The translations under genes and the position numbers were made by a program. The notes beneath the pieces were generated by a model. The model was given only the letters and a program-made list of their open reading frames with translations. It searched no databases and was not told the origin of the DNA. From Acidimicrobiales bacterium (GTDB taxonomy: Bacteria > Actinomycetota > Acidimicrobiia > Acidimicrobiales > SZUA-35), in NCBI GenBank assembly GCA_020628305.1, contig JAHDFH010000019.1, forward strand, positions 1 through 32,606: DNA of 32,606 bases. The letters run 5' to 3'. This document shows positions 17,086 through 25,585 of the stretch, one piece after another. Positions within the stretch are counted from its first letter, which is position 1, and the number at the start of each line of letters is the position of its first letter.

Positions 17086-18357
17086 CTAGATCAAGTCACA
17101 GGCCAGCATGTCTTCAAGCGTTTCCCGTCGGCGCACTAGCTTGGCATCCCCATCAGCAACAAACACAACAGCTGGTCTTCCCACTCCGTTGTAGTTAGAT
17201 GCCATTCCGTAGCCGTAGGCTCCGGTGACTGGTGTTGCTAGAAAATCACCAACTTGTAGCGATTCAGGCACCTGAGCATCTTCGACCACAATGTCTCCTG
17301 ATTCGCAGTGCTTGCCAACAACATGTGCAGTCAACTTACGCTGGTCGTTCATCTTTGTTGGACAGAACGCCTCATAACCTGATCCGTACATGATTGGTCT
17401 GGGGTTGTCGCTCATGCCGCCATCGACGGCGACAAAGTTACGAACACCTGGGATCTTCTTTATTGTTCCAACCTCGTACAGAGTCATCGCAGCAGGGCCG
17501 ACTATCGATCTACCCGGCTCTATTCCAATCGAAGCCGTCACTCCCATAGCATCAGCTTCAGCTTTTATCGCTTCTACCCACTCGTTAATTGAAGGTGCCT
17601 GCTCGCCAGCGACATAGGGAACACCGATGCCTCCGCCAACAACAATCTCATCAAAATCGTAAGGCGCCGCAACCTTGGCAATCACCTGAAACGCTTTTAC
17701 TAGTGACTCTACAGAAAACACCTGTGAGCCGATATGTGAATGGATTCCCAGCAGGTTAACGGCTGGAGACTTCAGCGCTTTCTCGATGCAAACCTCAGCA
17801 TCACCGTTGGAAACAGTAAGGCCAAACTTGGTGTCATCTTGACCTGTAGAAATAAACTTGTGTGTCTCTGCTTTAATGCCAGGTGTAACTCGAATAAGAA
17901 CATCTGGAACTCGGGCAGGGTTCTGAGAGTGGAGAAACTCAAGTCGGTCAAGCTCGTCGAACGAGTCGATAACGATCTTGCCAACACCTGCTTCGATGGC
18001 TTGGTCTAACTCTGCAAGGGACTTATTGTTGCCATGCACTGTAATACTCGCAGGGTCAACCCCAGCAGACAAAGCTATTCCGAGTTCGCCGCCAGTAGCT
18101 ACATCAACGCCAAGCCCTTCTGATGCAACGACCTGAAGTAGATGCCTACAGGAGAAAGCTTTTGAGGCATAAGCTGCATGTACGCCCTCAACAGAGACAG
18201 CCTCTCGACAACGGTTGCGAACATGCTGCTCATCGTAGACAAATAGAGGCGTACCAAACTCCTTAGCCAAATCAGATACATTCACTCCGCCAACAAACAG
18301 ATCATCATCTGTCACTTCAGCGGTATCACTTAACAGGTAGGTTTCTAATTTCGCCAT
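17086..18357 (-). CDS. lysA: diaminopimelate decarboxylase
   Basis: TPLFVYDEQHVRNRC, HAAYASKAF (PLP Lys), HSHIGSQ, VVGGGIGVPY, EPGRSIVG, DGGMSDNPRPIMYG, CESGD. Confidence 0.95.
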   Translation of the reverse strand: MAKLETYLLSDTAEVTDDDLFVGGVNVSDLAKEFGTPLFVYDEQHVRNRCREAVSVEGVHAAYASKAFSCRHLLQVVASEGLGVDVATGGELGIALSAGVDPASITVHGNNKSLAELDQAIEAGVGKIVIDSFDELDRLEFLHSQNPARVPDVLIRVTPGIKAETHKFISTGQDDTKFGLTVSNGDAEVCIEKALKSPAVNLLGIHSHIGSQVFSVESLVKAFQVIAKVAAPYDFDEIVVGGGIGVPYVAGEQAPSINEWVEAIKAEADAMGVTASIGIEPGRSIVGPAAMTLYEVGTIKKIPGVRNFVAVDGGMSDNPRPIMYGSGYEAFCPTKMNDQRKLTAHVVGKHCESGDIVVEDAQVPESLQVGDFLATPVTGAYGYGMASNYNGVGRPAVVFVADGDAKLVRRRETLEDMLACDLI

Positions 18358-18430
18358 AGATAGACGATAACGGCCTGAGAGAAATAGAGAAACGTGCTCA
18401 CAAAGACGTCCCTATCGATACACTCTAACA

Positions 18431-19471
18431 ATGGCGGATATTGACCTTAAATCGCGATTACAGACCCTTTCCTCAATTATTCGACTGGCTTATCCAGACT
18501 TTATAGATCAGCCAACCCCCGAAGAGTCTGTCGCAATTCTGCTGACAAATGTTCTAATCTCGGAAGATCGTAGCGCTCCCGAACTAGAGGTTCTATCAGA
18601 CGGTCTTGATCGTCTTCTCGCTGATGAGATACAACTAGGACTGTCATTTGAGCACAAGCTTGATGACCTTAGTCAACGGGTACAAGCGTTAGGTAGCTTT
18701 TCTGACTTGTTACACCTTCTGGAAACAAGTGAGGACATCACAGATCAGCACCGTACTGAGCTCATCAGAATTGTTAGGCTTGTTGAACGTATAGTTGTCA
18801 GTCTTAAGATCAGCACCCAGGCGGCTAGGAATCCGGTAAAACCACCTAAGGAAGCACTAGGAGACAAAAACCGACGGAGAATATTTCCGGCACTGAGACC
18901 TAAGCCCAAGTCTTCACCACAAGGTTTGCGTGACGCTTTGTCCAAACCGATTGTCACTGACGGGTGGGCAGATGATTTCGAACTTTCTGGTGAACAGTCT
19001 GTAATAGCTGGAGACCTCATTGCTCTTCACTTAGTTGTTAGAGACTCATCAGTCTTGAGAGCTAGCTCTATTCACGCAAACAGTATCAGCATTGAAGGAA
19101 ACGGCAGAATTGAATCCCAGCTCATCAGATGTCGAACACTTCACGTCGACGGAACTGGTAGTGCGCTAGCGACAGCATCGCTTCTTGCCACCGTCCTGAT
19201 TGCAGATGGTGCTGCTCAAGTGAGTTGTCAAGTTCTTGAAAAGACCGAGGCAACTCTACGGGGCCAGTCATTCATGAAATTCGAGAAGGGTCACGGAAGC
19301 GTTGTGCACGCTCTAGACCATTCAATCGTTCACTCCGGAAGAACTGGAGCGAATGTACGTACACGCGACGCCGCCGGACACTTTTACGGTTTCAGGCTTG
19401 TTCCACAGCCACCGCCATACTTTCCGTTTCCAGGCTCCCAAAAAGCTACTCGTGGCACGATCCTCGACTAA
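18431..19471 (+). CDS. hypothetical protein, possibly with a beta-helix-like C-terminus
   Basis: 346-aa ORF after leaderless promoter TCGATACACT; C-terminal half rich in V/I/S repeats. Not a confident family assignment. Confidence 0.65.
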   Translation: MADIDLKSRLQTLSSIIRLAYPDFIDQPTPEESVAILLTNVLISEDRSAPELEVLSDGLDRLLADEIQLGLSFEHKLDDLSQRVQALGSFSDLLHLLETSEDITDQHRTELIRIVRLVERIVVSLKISTQAARNPVKPPKEALGDKNRRRIFPALRPKPKSSPQGLRDALSKPIVTDGWADDFELSGEQSVIAGDLIALHLVVRDSSVLRASSIHANSISIEGNGRIESQLIRCRTLHVDGTGSALATASLLATVLIADGAAQVSCQVLEKTEATLRGQSFMKFEKGHGSVVHALDHSIVHSGRTGANVRTRDAAGHFYGFRLVPQPPPYFPFPGSQKATRGTILD

Positions 19472-19533
19472 CCACAGAAGGCCCTTTCCGATTCCGCAAG
19501 CCAAACGGCGCTGATACTGGTAGCCTGCAGGAC

Positions 19534-19950
19534 ATGGCGAAAAAACTTGTTGTACCCAAGAACAAAACCAGCTTCACGGTTGATTTATCCCTGAAGGAAC
19601 TCAAAATCCTCATAGACCTGAAAGCCTTCGACAAGTGTCTCCAAGGCGGAGGACAGGCCTTTTACCTTCATACTCGTGTCGATGTCGAAGACTGGAGAGC
19701 GCTCGACAATCTAACCGTCCAACCAAGACTCATAGTCACAACCAACGATCCTAAGCTCGACCCAACAACCGCCAGAGAGCGTCTTGATATCTTCATGGCT
19801 AATGCCTTCGAAAGAAACAGGAACCGCCAGCCCGATCCTACCTTTGATCCTGAGAAAGCCAGGAGAGATCTGTCTCCCGGAGCTGCTCAGATCGTGTATG
19901 GACGTCACGGCCAGAACCTGCCCAGTAGACCTATTTTGACTGTCGTTTAA
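19534..19950 (+). CDS. hypothetical protein, 138 aa
   Basis: ORF codirectional with 18431..19471. Confidence 0.6.
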   Translation: MAKKLVVPKNKTSFTVDLSLKELKILIDLKAFDKCLQGGGQAFYLHTRVDVEDWRALDNLTVQPRLIVTTNDPKLDPTTARERLDIFMANAFERNRNRQPDPTFDPEKARRDLSPGAAQIVYGRHGQNLPSRPILTVV

Positions 19951-19965
19951 CTTACAGCGCCCTAC

Positions 19966-20298
19966 TCAACTCAGAGCGACAGCAACCCAAATCAAGACAA
20001 GCACTAAGGCGCCGAGACAAAACACCTTTCTAGCAGCTGCTTGATTACTCGTCAGTCTGGTCATCAGCATTGCGGCAACAAGTGGAACCCCAATAGTTAT
20101 AGCTATCCCGGCTGCCCATTCAACCAACGCAAATTGCTGGTCCTCTCTCAGAAAATTCCTAACGGCTCTTGCCAGCAGGGAAACATGAAGAATAATAAGC
20201 GCAGCAGCAATCAAAGATTGATACAGGGGGATTTCAAACTTCTTAATCCCAGGCCCAGGCAACGGTAAATGCAGATGTTTAAAGAACTGATCAACCAC
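19966..20298 (-). CDS. small multi-TM membrane protein
   Basis: Three to four hydrophobic stretches; starts (GTG) just after the galactokinase stop. Confidence 0.6.
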   Translation of the reverse strand: MVDQFFKHLHLPLPGPGIKKFEIPLYQSLIAAALIILHVSLLARAVRNFLREDQQFALVEWAAGIAITIGVPLVAAMLMTRLTSNQAAARKVFCLGALVLVLIWVAVALS

Positions 20299-20302
20299 GA
20301 CG

Positions 20303-21513
20303 CTATAAGACCTCTACGCCGCCACTTGGTTCGAAAACAACAAAGCTAAGCTCCGTGCCAAACTTCTGGCTATAACTCTCATTCATTGCATCCTCATAGT
20401 CAACAATCGCTGCGTTCTCAATGAGCGCAAGCGAAACAGATGAGAAACCACCACCCATGTTTCGCATGCCTAGAACTCCTGGCAGGTCCCTGCCCTGTTC
20501 CACAATAAATGTCAGCTCTGGAGTACCTTCATCTAGTTCATAGTCTTCTAACGCGCTCTTTCCAGATTCAGTCATCAATCTGCCGAACTCTTCAGGGTTG
20601 TTGTTTGACAAGGCCTTGACAGCTTCATCGACTCGCTGCATTTCAGACACAACATGGTGCAGTCTCCTGTAAACCACTTCCGACGATAAAGCCGAACCTT
20701 GTCCTGAGTGAGCGCTCTCAATAGCTTCCCTGTTGTCTTGCAGCCATTCGAGGCTAACCTGCCGAAGCGAGCTGAACTCATTCGAACTTACTTTGTTAAT
20801 GGCAGCTAACCCTTCTTCGCAAGCTTGCCTGCGAACCAAATATCCGGTCTCACCAAGCTTCCTACTAAGCGAAGGATCGAAAATCACTACAAACGAGTTG
20901 CTGCCAAGATCGCCTTTGACAACTTGGCTCGAATCATCAGCGAAATCGAGCTTCAGTAACGAACCTTGCTGACCTAAAGCTACTGCAAACTGGTCTAGTA
21001 GACCGCACATGGAACCAATCGCATGTTCTGCCCGCTGACAGAGCCTCGCCAAGTCCTCAAGCAATATCTCATGTCCGGCTAACTCACATAACGCACGACC
21101 AACCCCTAGCTCGAACGATGCTGAGCTTGAAACGCCACCAGAACTAGGAACCGTTGAGGTGATAGTCATCTCAAAACCAGGGACTTCAACTCCAGCAATG
21201 TTCAACTCCGCAACTACAGCTGCGGCATAATCAAACCACTGCACAGCTCCACTAGGTGAATGTTGACTTCCACTTCGCAAGCTTTGAGCATCAAGGTGGA
21301 TTGGAGTGTCGGTAAACCCAGCGGAAGAAACCACCATTGTTTCGGAATGTGCCCTTGAAACAGCAATAAGAGTATGTTGAGCGATAGCACCAGCCAACAC
21401 AGCCCCGGAACAGTAGTCGACATGGTTGCCGATTATCTCTGCCCTGCCTGGAGACCTGACAATGACCTTAGGTTCTTTTCCGTAGTTGCTTTGATGCTGG
21501 ATTAAAATATCGA
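20303..21513 (-). CDS. galK: galactokinase (GHMP kinase); 5' end uncertain
   Basis: STVPSSGGVSSSASFELG, GLLDQFAVALG, GMRNMGGGFSS. The track ORF starts at 21400, but in-frame upstream sequence encodes VIVRSPGRAEIIGNHVDYCSGA. Confidence 0.82.
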
Positions 21514-21575
21514 TACCGAAGATCTTACGGCTAAGAACTAGGAAAGATCAAATACTTACCTAGTTTGATAAAGCG

Positions 21576-22385
21576 CTACGAGTAGATTTCGGCTTCTAAA
21601 GGATAGTTTCGAGATCGTACATCTTCTGCAAAGTTGGCTACTGCCTTAGTCTGGTCTGCGTACGAATCTGCATAGGTGCGGACAAACTTCGCTCTAAAAC
21701 CATTGCTCAAACCAACCAGATCGTTATACACCAGCACTTGACCATCTGTGTTTCTGCCAGCACCTATTCCAATTACCGGAACGTCCACTGCTTCGGTGAC
21801 TTTGGTCCCCACATCTTCAGGCACCCCTTCGCAAACTATTGCAAAACATCCCGCCTGTTCACATGCCTTAGCATCAAGCAAAATCTGCTCAATCTGGTTT
21901 AGCTCTCTCCCCTGCACCTTGAACCCACCCGTCATGTTTGTTGATTGAGGCGTAAGCCCAACATGGCCCATAACTGGAATCTCCGCCTTGGAGAGAGTTG
22001 CAATCATTTCTGCTCGAATAGCTCCACCCTCCAGTTTGACTGCGCCCGCACCTGCCCGAATCAGTTTCGCAGCGTTACGGACAGTCTCATCCACAGACAG
22101 GTGATAACTCATCCACGGCATGTCCGCAACCACAAGCGCCTCTGGTTTTGCCGCAGCTACCGCCAAGGTGTGATAAGCCATTTGTTCTACCGTGACCTGA
22201 AGCGTGTCGCTATGCCCGAGAACAGTCATAGCCAGCGAATCACCCACCAAAATTATGTCAACTCCAGCCTCATCGCAAATACTCGCTGAGGCAAAGTCAT
22301 ACGCAGTCACCATAACAAGTGGAGTGTCTTGTTCTTTTGCTGCTCGAACCGTTGCTACTGAAACTTTCTTAACCATTACTAACAA
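21576..22385 (-). CDS. panB: 3-methyl-2-oxobutanoate hydroxymethyltransferase
   Basis: VTAYDFASASICDEAGVDIILVGDSLAMTVLGHSDTL, VKLEGG, MGHVGLTPQS, VPVIGIGAGRNTDGQVLVYNDLVG. Confidence 0.96.
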   Translation of the reverse strand: MLVMVKKVSVATVRAAKEQDTPLVMVTAYDFASASICDEAGVDIILVGDSLAMTVLGHSDTLQVTVEQMAYHTLAVAAAKPEALVVADMPWMSYHLSVDETVRNAAKLIRAGAGAVKLEGGAIRAEMIATLSKAEIPVMGHVGLTPQSTNMTGGFKVQGRELNQIEQILLDAKACEQAGCFAIVCEGVPEDVGTKVTEAVDVPVIGIGAGRNTDGQVLVYNDLVGLSNGFRAKFVRTYADSYADQTKAVANFAEDVRSRNYPLEAEIYS

Positions 22386-23241
22386 CTCCTAGTGCCGCTG
22401 CCATGTTGTCGATAAGTCGTGTCTCACCAACGGCTGCAGCTATCAATAAACGCACTTCGCCTTCTACTTCATCTATCGGCTCTAAGCTTGTCGGATCAAC
22501 GACAGCAACATAGTCAAGGCTTAGTCGCTCTGCTTGGACCACTCTGGCTGTTATGACTTGTTCGATCTGGACTACGTCAGTCTCTCCAGATTCAATTAAC
22601 TCTTTACCTGTATACAGGGCCTCACTTATAACAGTGGCATCTTGCAACTGTGATTCAGAAAGATAGCTGTTGCGGCTCGATAGAGCCAAACCACTTTCCG
22701 TTCGCACAGTTGGGCAACCCACCACCGTTACGGGCAAAGACAAATCTGCAGCCAGTCGTCTGACTATCGCAAGCTGCTGAAAGTCCTTCTCACCGAAATA
22801 GGCCTTACATTCACCAACTATTGAGAACAGTTTGGTGACAATGGTTGAGACTCCGTCAAAGTGCGTTAGCCGAGAAGCTCCTTCCCAACGCTGAGATAAC
22901 TCGGCTACGCTCACAGTGGTAAGACTCGTTGAGCTGGCCATCTCAGTTGTGTCCGGAGCAAAAACCAGATCCGCCCCTAAAGTGCTTGCCAAGTCGCAGT
23001 CTTGTTGAAAAGTTGATGGATAATCAGATAGATCCTCGCTGGCGCCAAACTGCAGCGGATTCACAAAAATACTGACGACAACGAAGTCACATTCCTTAAC
23101 TGCCGCTGCAATCAACGAACCGTGGCCATTGTGAAGTGCACCCATCGTTGGAACAAAGCCAACACTATGGCCCTGAGCTCGGACCTTGCTTACAGCCAAT
23201 CTGCAGCTATCGATGGAGTGGACTACTTGAATAGACGACAT
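22369..23241 (-). CDS. panC: pantothenate synthetase
   Basis: VGFVPTMGALHNGHGSLI, VSIFVNPLQFG, DYPSTFQQDC, KLFSIVGECKAYFGEKDFQQLAIVRR, GLALSSRNSYL. Confidence 0.96.
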   Translation of the reverse strand: MSSIQVVHSIDSCRLAVSKVRAQGHSVGFVPTMGALHNGHGSLIAAAVKECDFVVVSIFVNPLQFGASEDLSDYPSTFQQDCDLASTLGADLVFAPDTTEMASSTSLTTVSVAELSQRWEGASRLTHFDGVSTIVTKLFSIVGECKAYFGEKDFQQLAIVRRLAADLSLPVTVVGCPTVRTESGLALSSRNSYLSESQLQDATVISEALYTGKELIESGETDVVQIEQVITARVVQAERLSLDYVAVVDPTSLEPIDEVEGEVRLLIAAAVGETRLIDNMAAALGVVSNG

Positions 23242-23251
23242 CTGAAAACTC

Positions 23252-23416
23252 TTAACGCCGCAGAACCTTAGCTAGCCACTTTGGCATGCTCAGCCCTGAA
23301 GGTTGACATTCACATCTGTCCGATTCTGGCACGTCAGCCATCACCACATCTACGTGTGCCCCACAACCAGCCCAAGAAGCCTTACCACACTTACTGCAGG
23401 AAACTTTTCTGCACAT
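23252..23416 (-). CDS. 54-aa Cys-rich small protein
   Basis: MCRKVSCSKCGKASWAGCGAHVDVVMADVPESDRCECQPSGLSMPKWLAKVLRR*. ATG overlaps the ltrA stop (TAATG). Resembles small 'CxxCGKxTWAGCGxH...V...RCxC' proteins (from memory). Confidence 0.8.
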   Translation of the reverse strand: MCRKVSCSKCGKASWAGCGAHVDVVMADVPESDRCECQPSGLSMPKWLAKVLRR

Positions 23417-24576
23417 TACGCACCAACTGTAGCTGCTGCGCCGGTCTCGATGCGTCGATGTTCAAATACGAGCGCAACAAACAACACCAAATCAACAAGC
23501 GCCACTAGCCAAACTCCCTTTAACTCAGAACCAGCGAGCACAAGAACGATCAGTGCAGCCACTGCCAAAATTCTCTCTGTAGCAACCACCTTGTAGTACT
23601 GATAGACCGACCCAATAACTCCAATCCAAAACAAGGCAAGCCCAGCAGCAAGCATTACTCTGAACTCGATGTATAGCGGATCATCTGGATGCAACAGGGC
23701 CTCTTCTAGAGCCGCTGCGGAAGCAATGATGCCTGCGATAATGAACGTATGCCAGTAGGTAAAGACGTTTCGAACGAAGCGACTCAAATCGTTGCCTTGC
23801 AGTTCTGACCCTTTATGCTCTAACGCTGGACTGAAACGATCAAAATAGGACCACCAAAGTAGACCGGCAAAGATACCAGCAGCGACTAGGCCCGCCACTG
23901 TTGAAGTTGTAATCTCATCTCCCTCGGATGCTTCGACAAAGGAAAGACCAAGAGCTACGATTACTTCACCCAAGGCAATTATGAAGATCAGGCCGTGCCG
24001 TTCGGCGAAATGACCGATTCTCACTATCCACTCATTTGATCCAGCGGCGATAGTCGAACCGACGATGATGACTAAGGCCAAGGACCAGCAAACAACTCTT
24101 GCAATGTCTTCCAAGATTCCGCCAGCAACCAACAGACCCATAACTGCAAAGTTAGGAGCAGCAAACTGCATGATGGAGCGAAACACTTCCGAGTCTCGAT
24201 CATGCGAAAGCAGGCTTAACACCACAACAAGCACCATTAATATGGCAGCACTACCACCAAAAACTAAGCCAGTATTCTCGAATGCTCCCTCTATCGACGC
24301 CGCTAACGGGACCGTCAACGCTGTACCCACAAGAAACACCAGTCGAACAGGTCTTGAGTTGCCAGACACAGCATTGGCACTCCAAGTGAACCAAGACCAC
24401 ATAAACCAAATCAAGACAAACAGCAGTGCCGCTTCGGCAGCTCCTGTCCACGTTGGATGGTGCACAAGCCAGGAAACCAGCTGCGCAAAAGCAAATACAT
24501 AGGCGAGATCGAAAAACAGTTCAACCGGATCAGCGGTGAAGTCTTCTTCTCTATCGGGAAGAGTTATACCTTTCAT
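23416..24576 (-). CDS. low temperature requirement protein A (LtrA) family
   Basis: DPVELFFDLAYVFAFAQLV, WFMWSWFTWSANA, HFAERHGLIFIIALGEVIVALG. Confidence 0.9.
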   Translation of the reverse strand: MKGITLPDREEDFTADPVELFFDLAYVFAFAQLVSWLVHHPTWTGAAEAALLFVLIWFMWSWFTWSANAVSGNSRPVRLVFLVGTALTVPLAASIEGAFENTGLVFGGSAAILMVLVVVLSLLSHDRDSEVFRSIMQFAAPNFAVMGLLVAGGILEDIARVVCWSLALVIIVGSTIAAGSNEWIVRIGHFAERHGLIFIIALGEVIVALGLSFVEASEGDEITTSTVAGLVAAGIFAGLLWWSYFDRFSPALEHKGSELQGNDLSRFVRNVFTYWHTFIIAGIIASAAALEEALLHPDDPLYIEFRVMLAAGLALFWIGVIGSVYQYYKVVATERILAVAALIVLVLAGSELKGVWLVALVDLVLFVALVFEHRRIETGAAATVGA

Positions 24577-24602
24577 ATACGCAAATCTACCACCGGGCGC
24601 GG

Positions 24603-24626
24603 CAATGGGGACGCGGTAACTTGCCC
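24603..24626 (+). repeat. degenerate copy 5 of the GGGACA repeat
   Basis: CAATGGGGACGCGGTAACTTGCCC vs lysA-orientation CAATGGGGACGGGGTGATTTGTCC: 20/24 identical by eye. Confidence 0.6.
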
Positions 24627-24640
24627 GCTATAGTTCGGGC

Positions 24641-25120
24641 ATGGAGCGATGGAAGTGCCCAAAGTGCAAACGGGAGTTCGGCAAAAAGGGCCAAGGACAC
24701 ATCTGCCAGCGAGGCATGACAGTCAGCCAATACTTTAAACAAGCTCGAGAGTTTGAGCGGCCAATCTTCGATGTGGTAAACACACATTTTGAGTCACTCG
24801 GAGATGTCATAGTTGACCCAATAGCGATGGGCATTATGTTCAAGAACGGACCTATGGTTTGCGAGCTTAGAGCAAAAACCAAATGGGTTGCGGTTGGCTT
24901 TAATCTCAATCGTAGATTGTCCAGCGGCAAGCTATCTCGCAAGGTTTCTGACTTTGGTTCCAAATTCTTTCACGTCGTCAATGTTGCCACCCCAGATGAA
25001 GTAGACGAAGACCTACTTGAATGGCTGACCGAGGCCTATCACTTCGCCGGTGGAACCCTAGATCAGATCAATCAACGGGTCGATGCAATGGTGCCTGACG
25101 ATATCGACGACCCGTTTTAA
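24641..25120 (+). CDS. DUF5655 domain protein with N-terminal zinc-binding-like CPKC
   Basis: WKCPKCKREFGKKGQGHIC followed by a DUF5655-like region. Confidence 0.7.
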   Translation: MERWKCPKCKREFGKKGQGHICQRGMTVSQYFKQAREFERPIFDVVNTHFESLGDVIVDPIAMGIMFKNGPMVCELRAKTKWVAVGFNLNRRLSSGKLSRKVSDFGSKFFHVVNVATPDEVDEDLLEWLTEAYHFAGGTLDQINQRVDAMVPDDIDDPF

Positions 25121-25223
25121 TAAATTTTCTCAAAAGATTTCTCCAGTTGTCCAAATACGCCTTGCCTATTCGTTGCTGTAATAACAAATAGAATGAACCT
25201 TAAGGTTCTGAGAGGACAAAGCA

Positions 25224-25577
25224 ATGAAATACCTACTACTACTTGCAAGTGACCCTGCCGTGGGTCCTCAAACAGATGAGGAGTTAGCTGCAGAGATGCC
25301 AAAGTGGGCGGCACTAACTGAAGAGATGGCTAAAGCCGGAGTGCTACAGGGAGGGGAAGCTCTTCAACCACCAGCCACTGCTACCACCATTCAAGTTCGC
25401 AATGGGGAACGCGTAATTTCAGACGGCCCGTATGCAGAAACTAAGGAAGTTCTAGGCGGTTTCTATCTTATTGAAACAGATAATCTTGATGAGGCACTCG
25501 AGTGGGCGGCCAAAATACCCTCTGCTATCTACGGATCGGTCGAGGTTCGACCTGTATGGGACATTCCCACCACATAG
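25224..25577 (+). CDS. YciI-like (DGPF domain) protein
   Basis: MKYLLLLASDP..., GERVISDGPYAETKEVLGGFYLIE, VEVRPVW; SD GAGAGGAC. Confidence 0.92.
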   Translation: MKYLLLLASDPAVGPQTDEELAAEMPKWAALTEEMAKAGVLQGGEALQPPATATTIQVRNGERVISDGPYAETKEVLGGFYLIETDNLDEALEWAAKIPSAIYGSVEVRPVWDIPTT

Positions 25578-25585
25578 GCCAATCA

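Noticed and set aside
23281-23596. Plus ORFs 23281..23508 and 23303..23596
   Set aside because: Antisense to the Cys-rich small gene and ltrA; no family or RBS.
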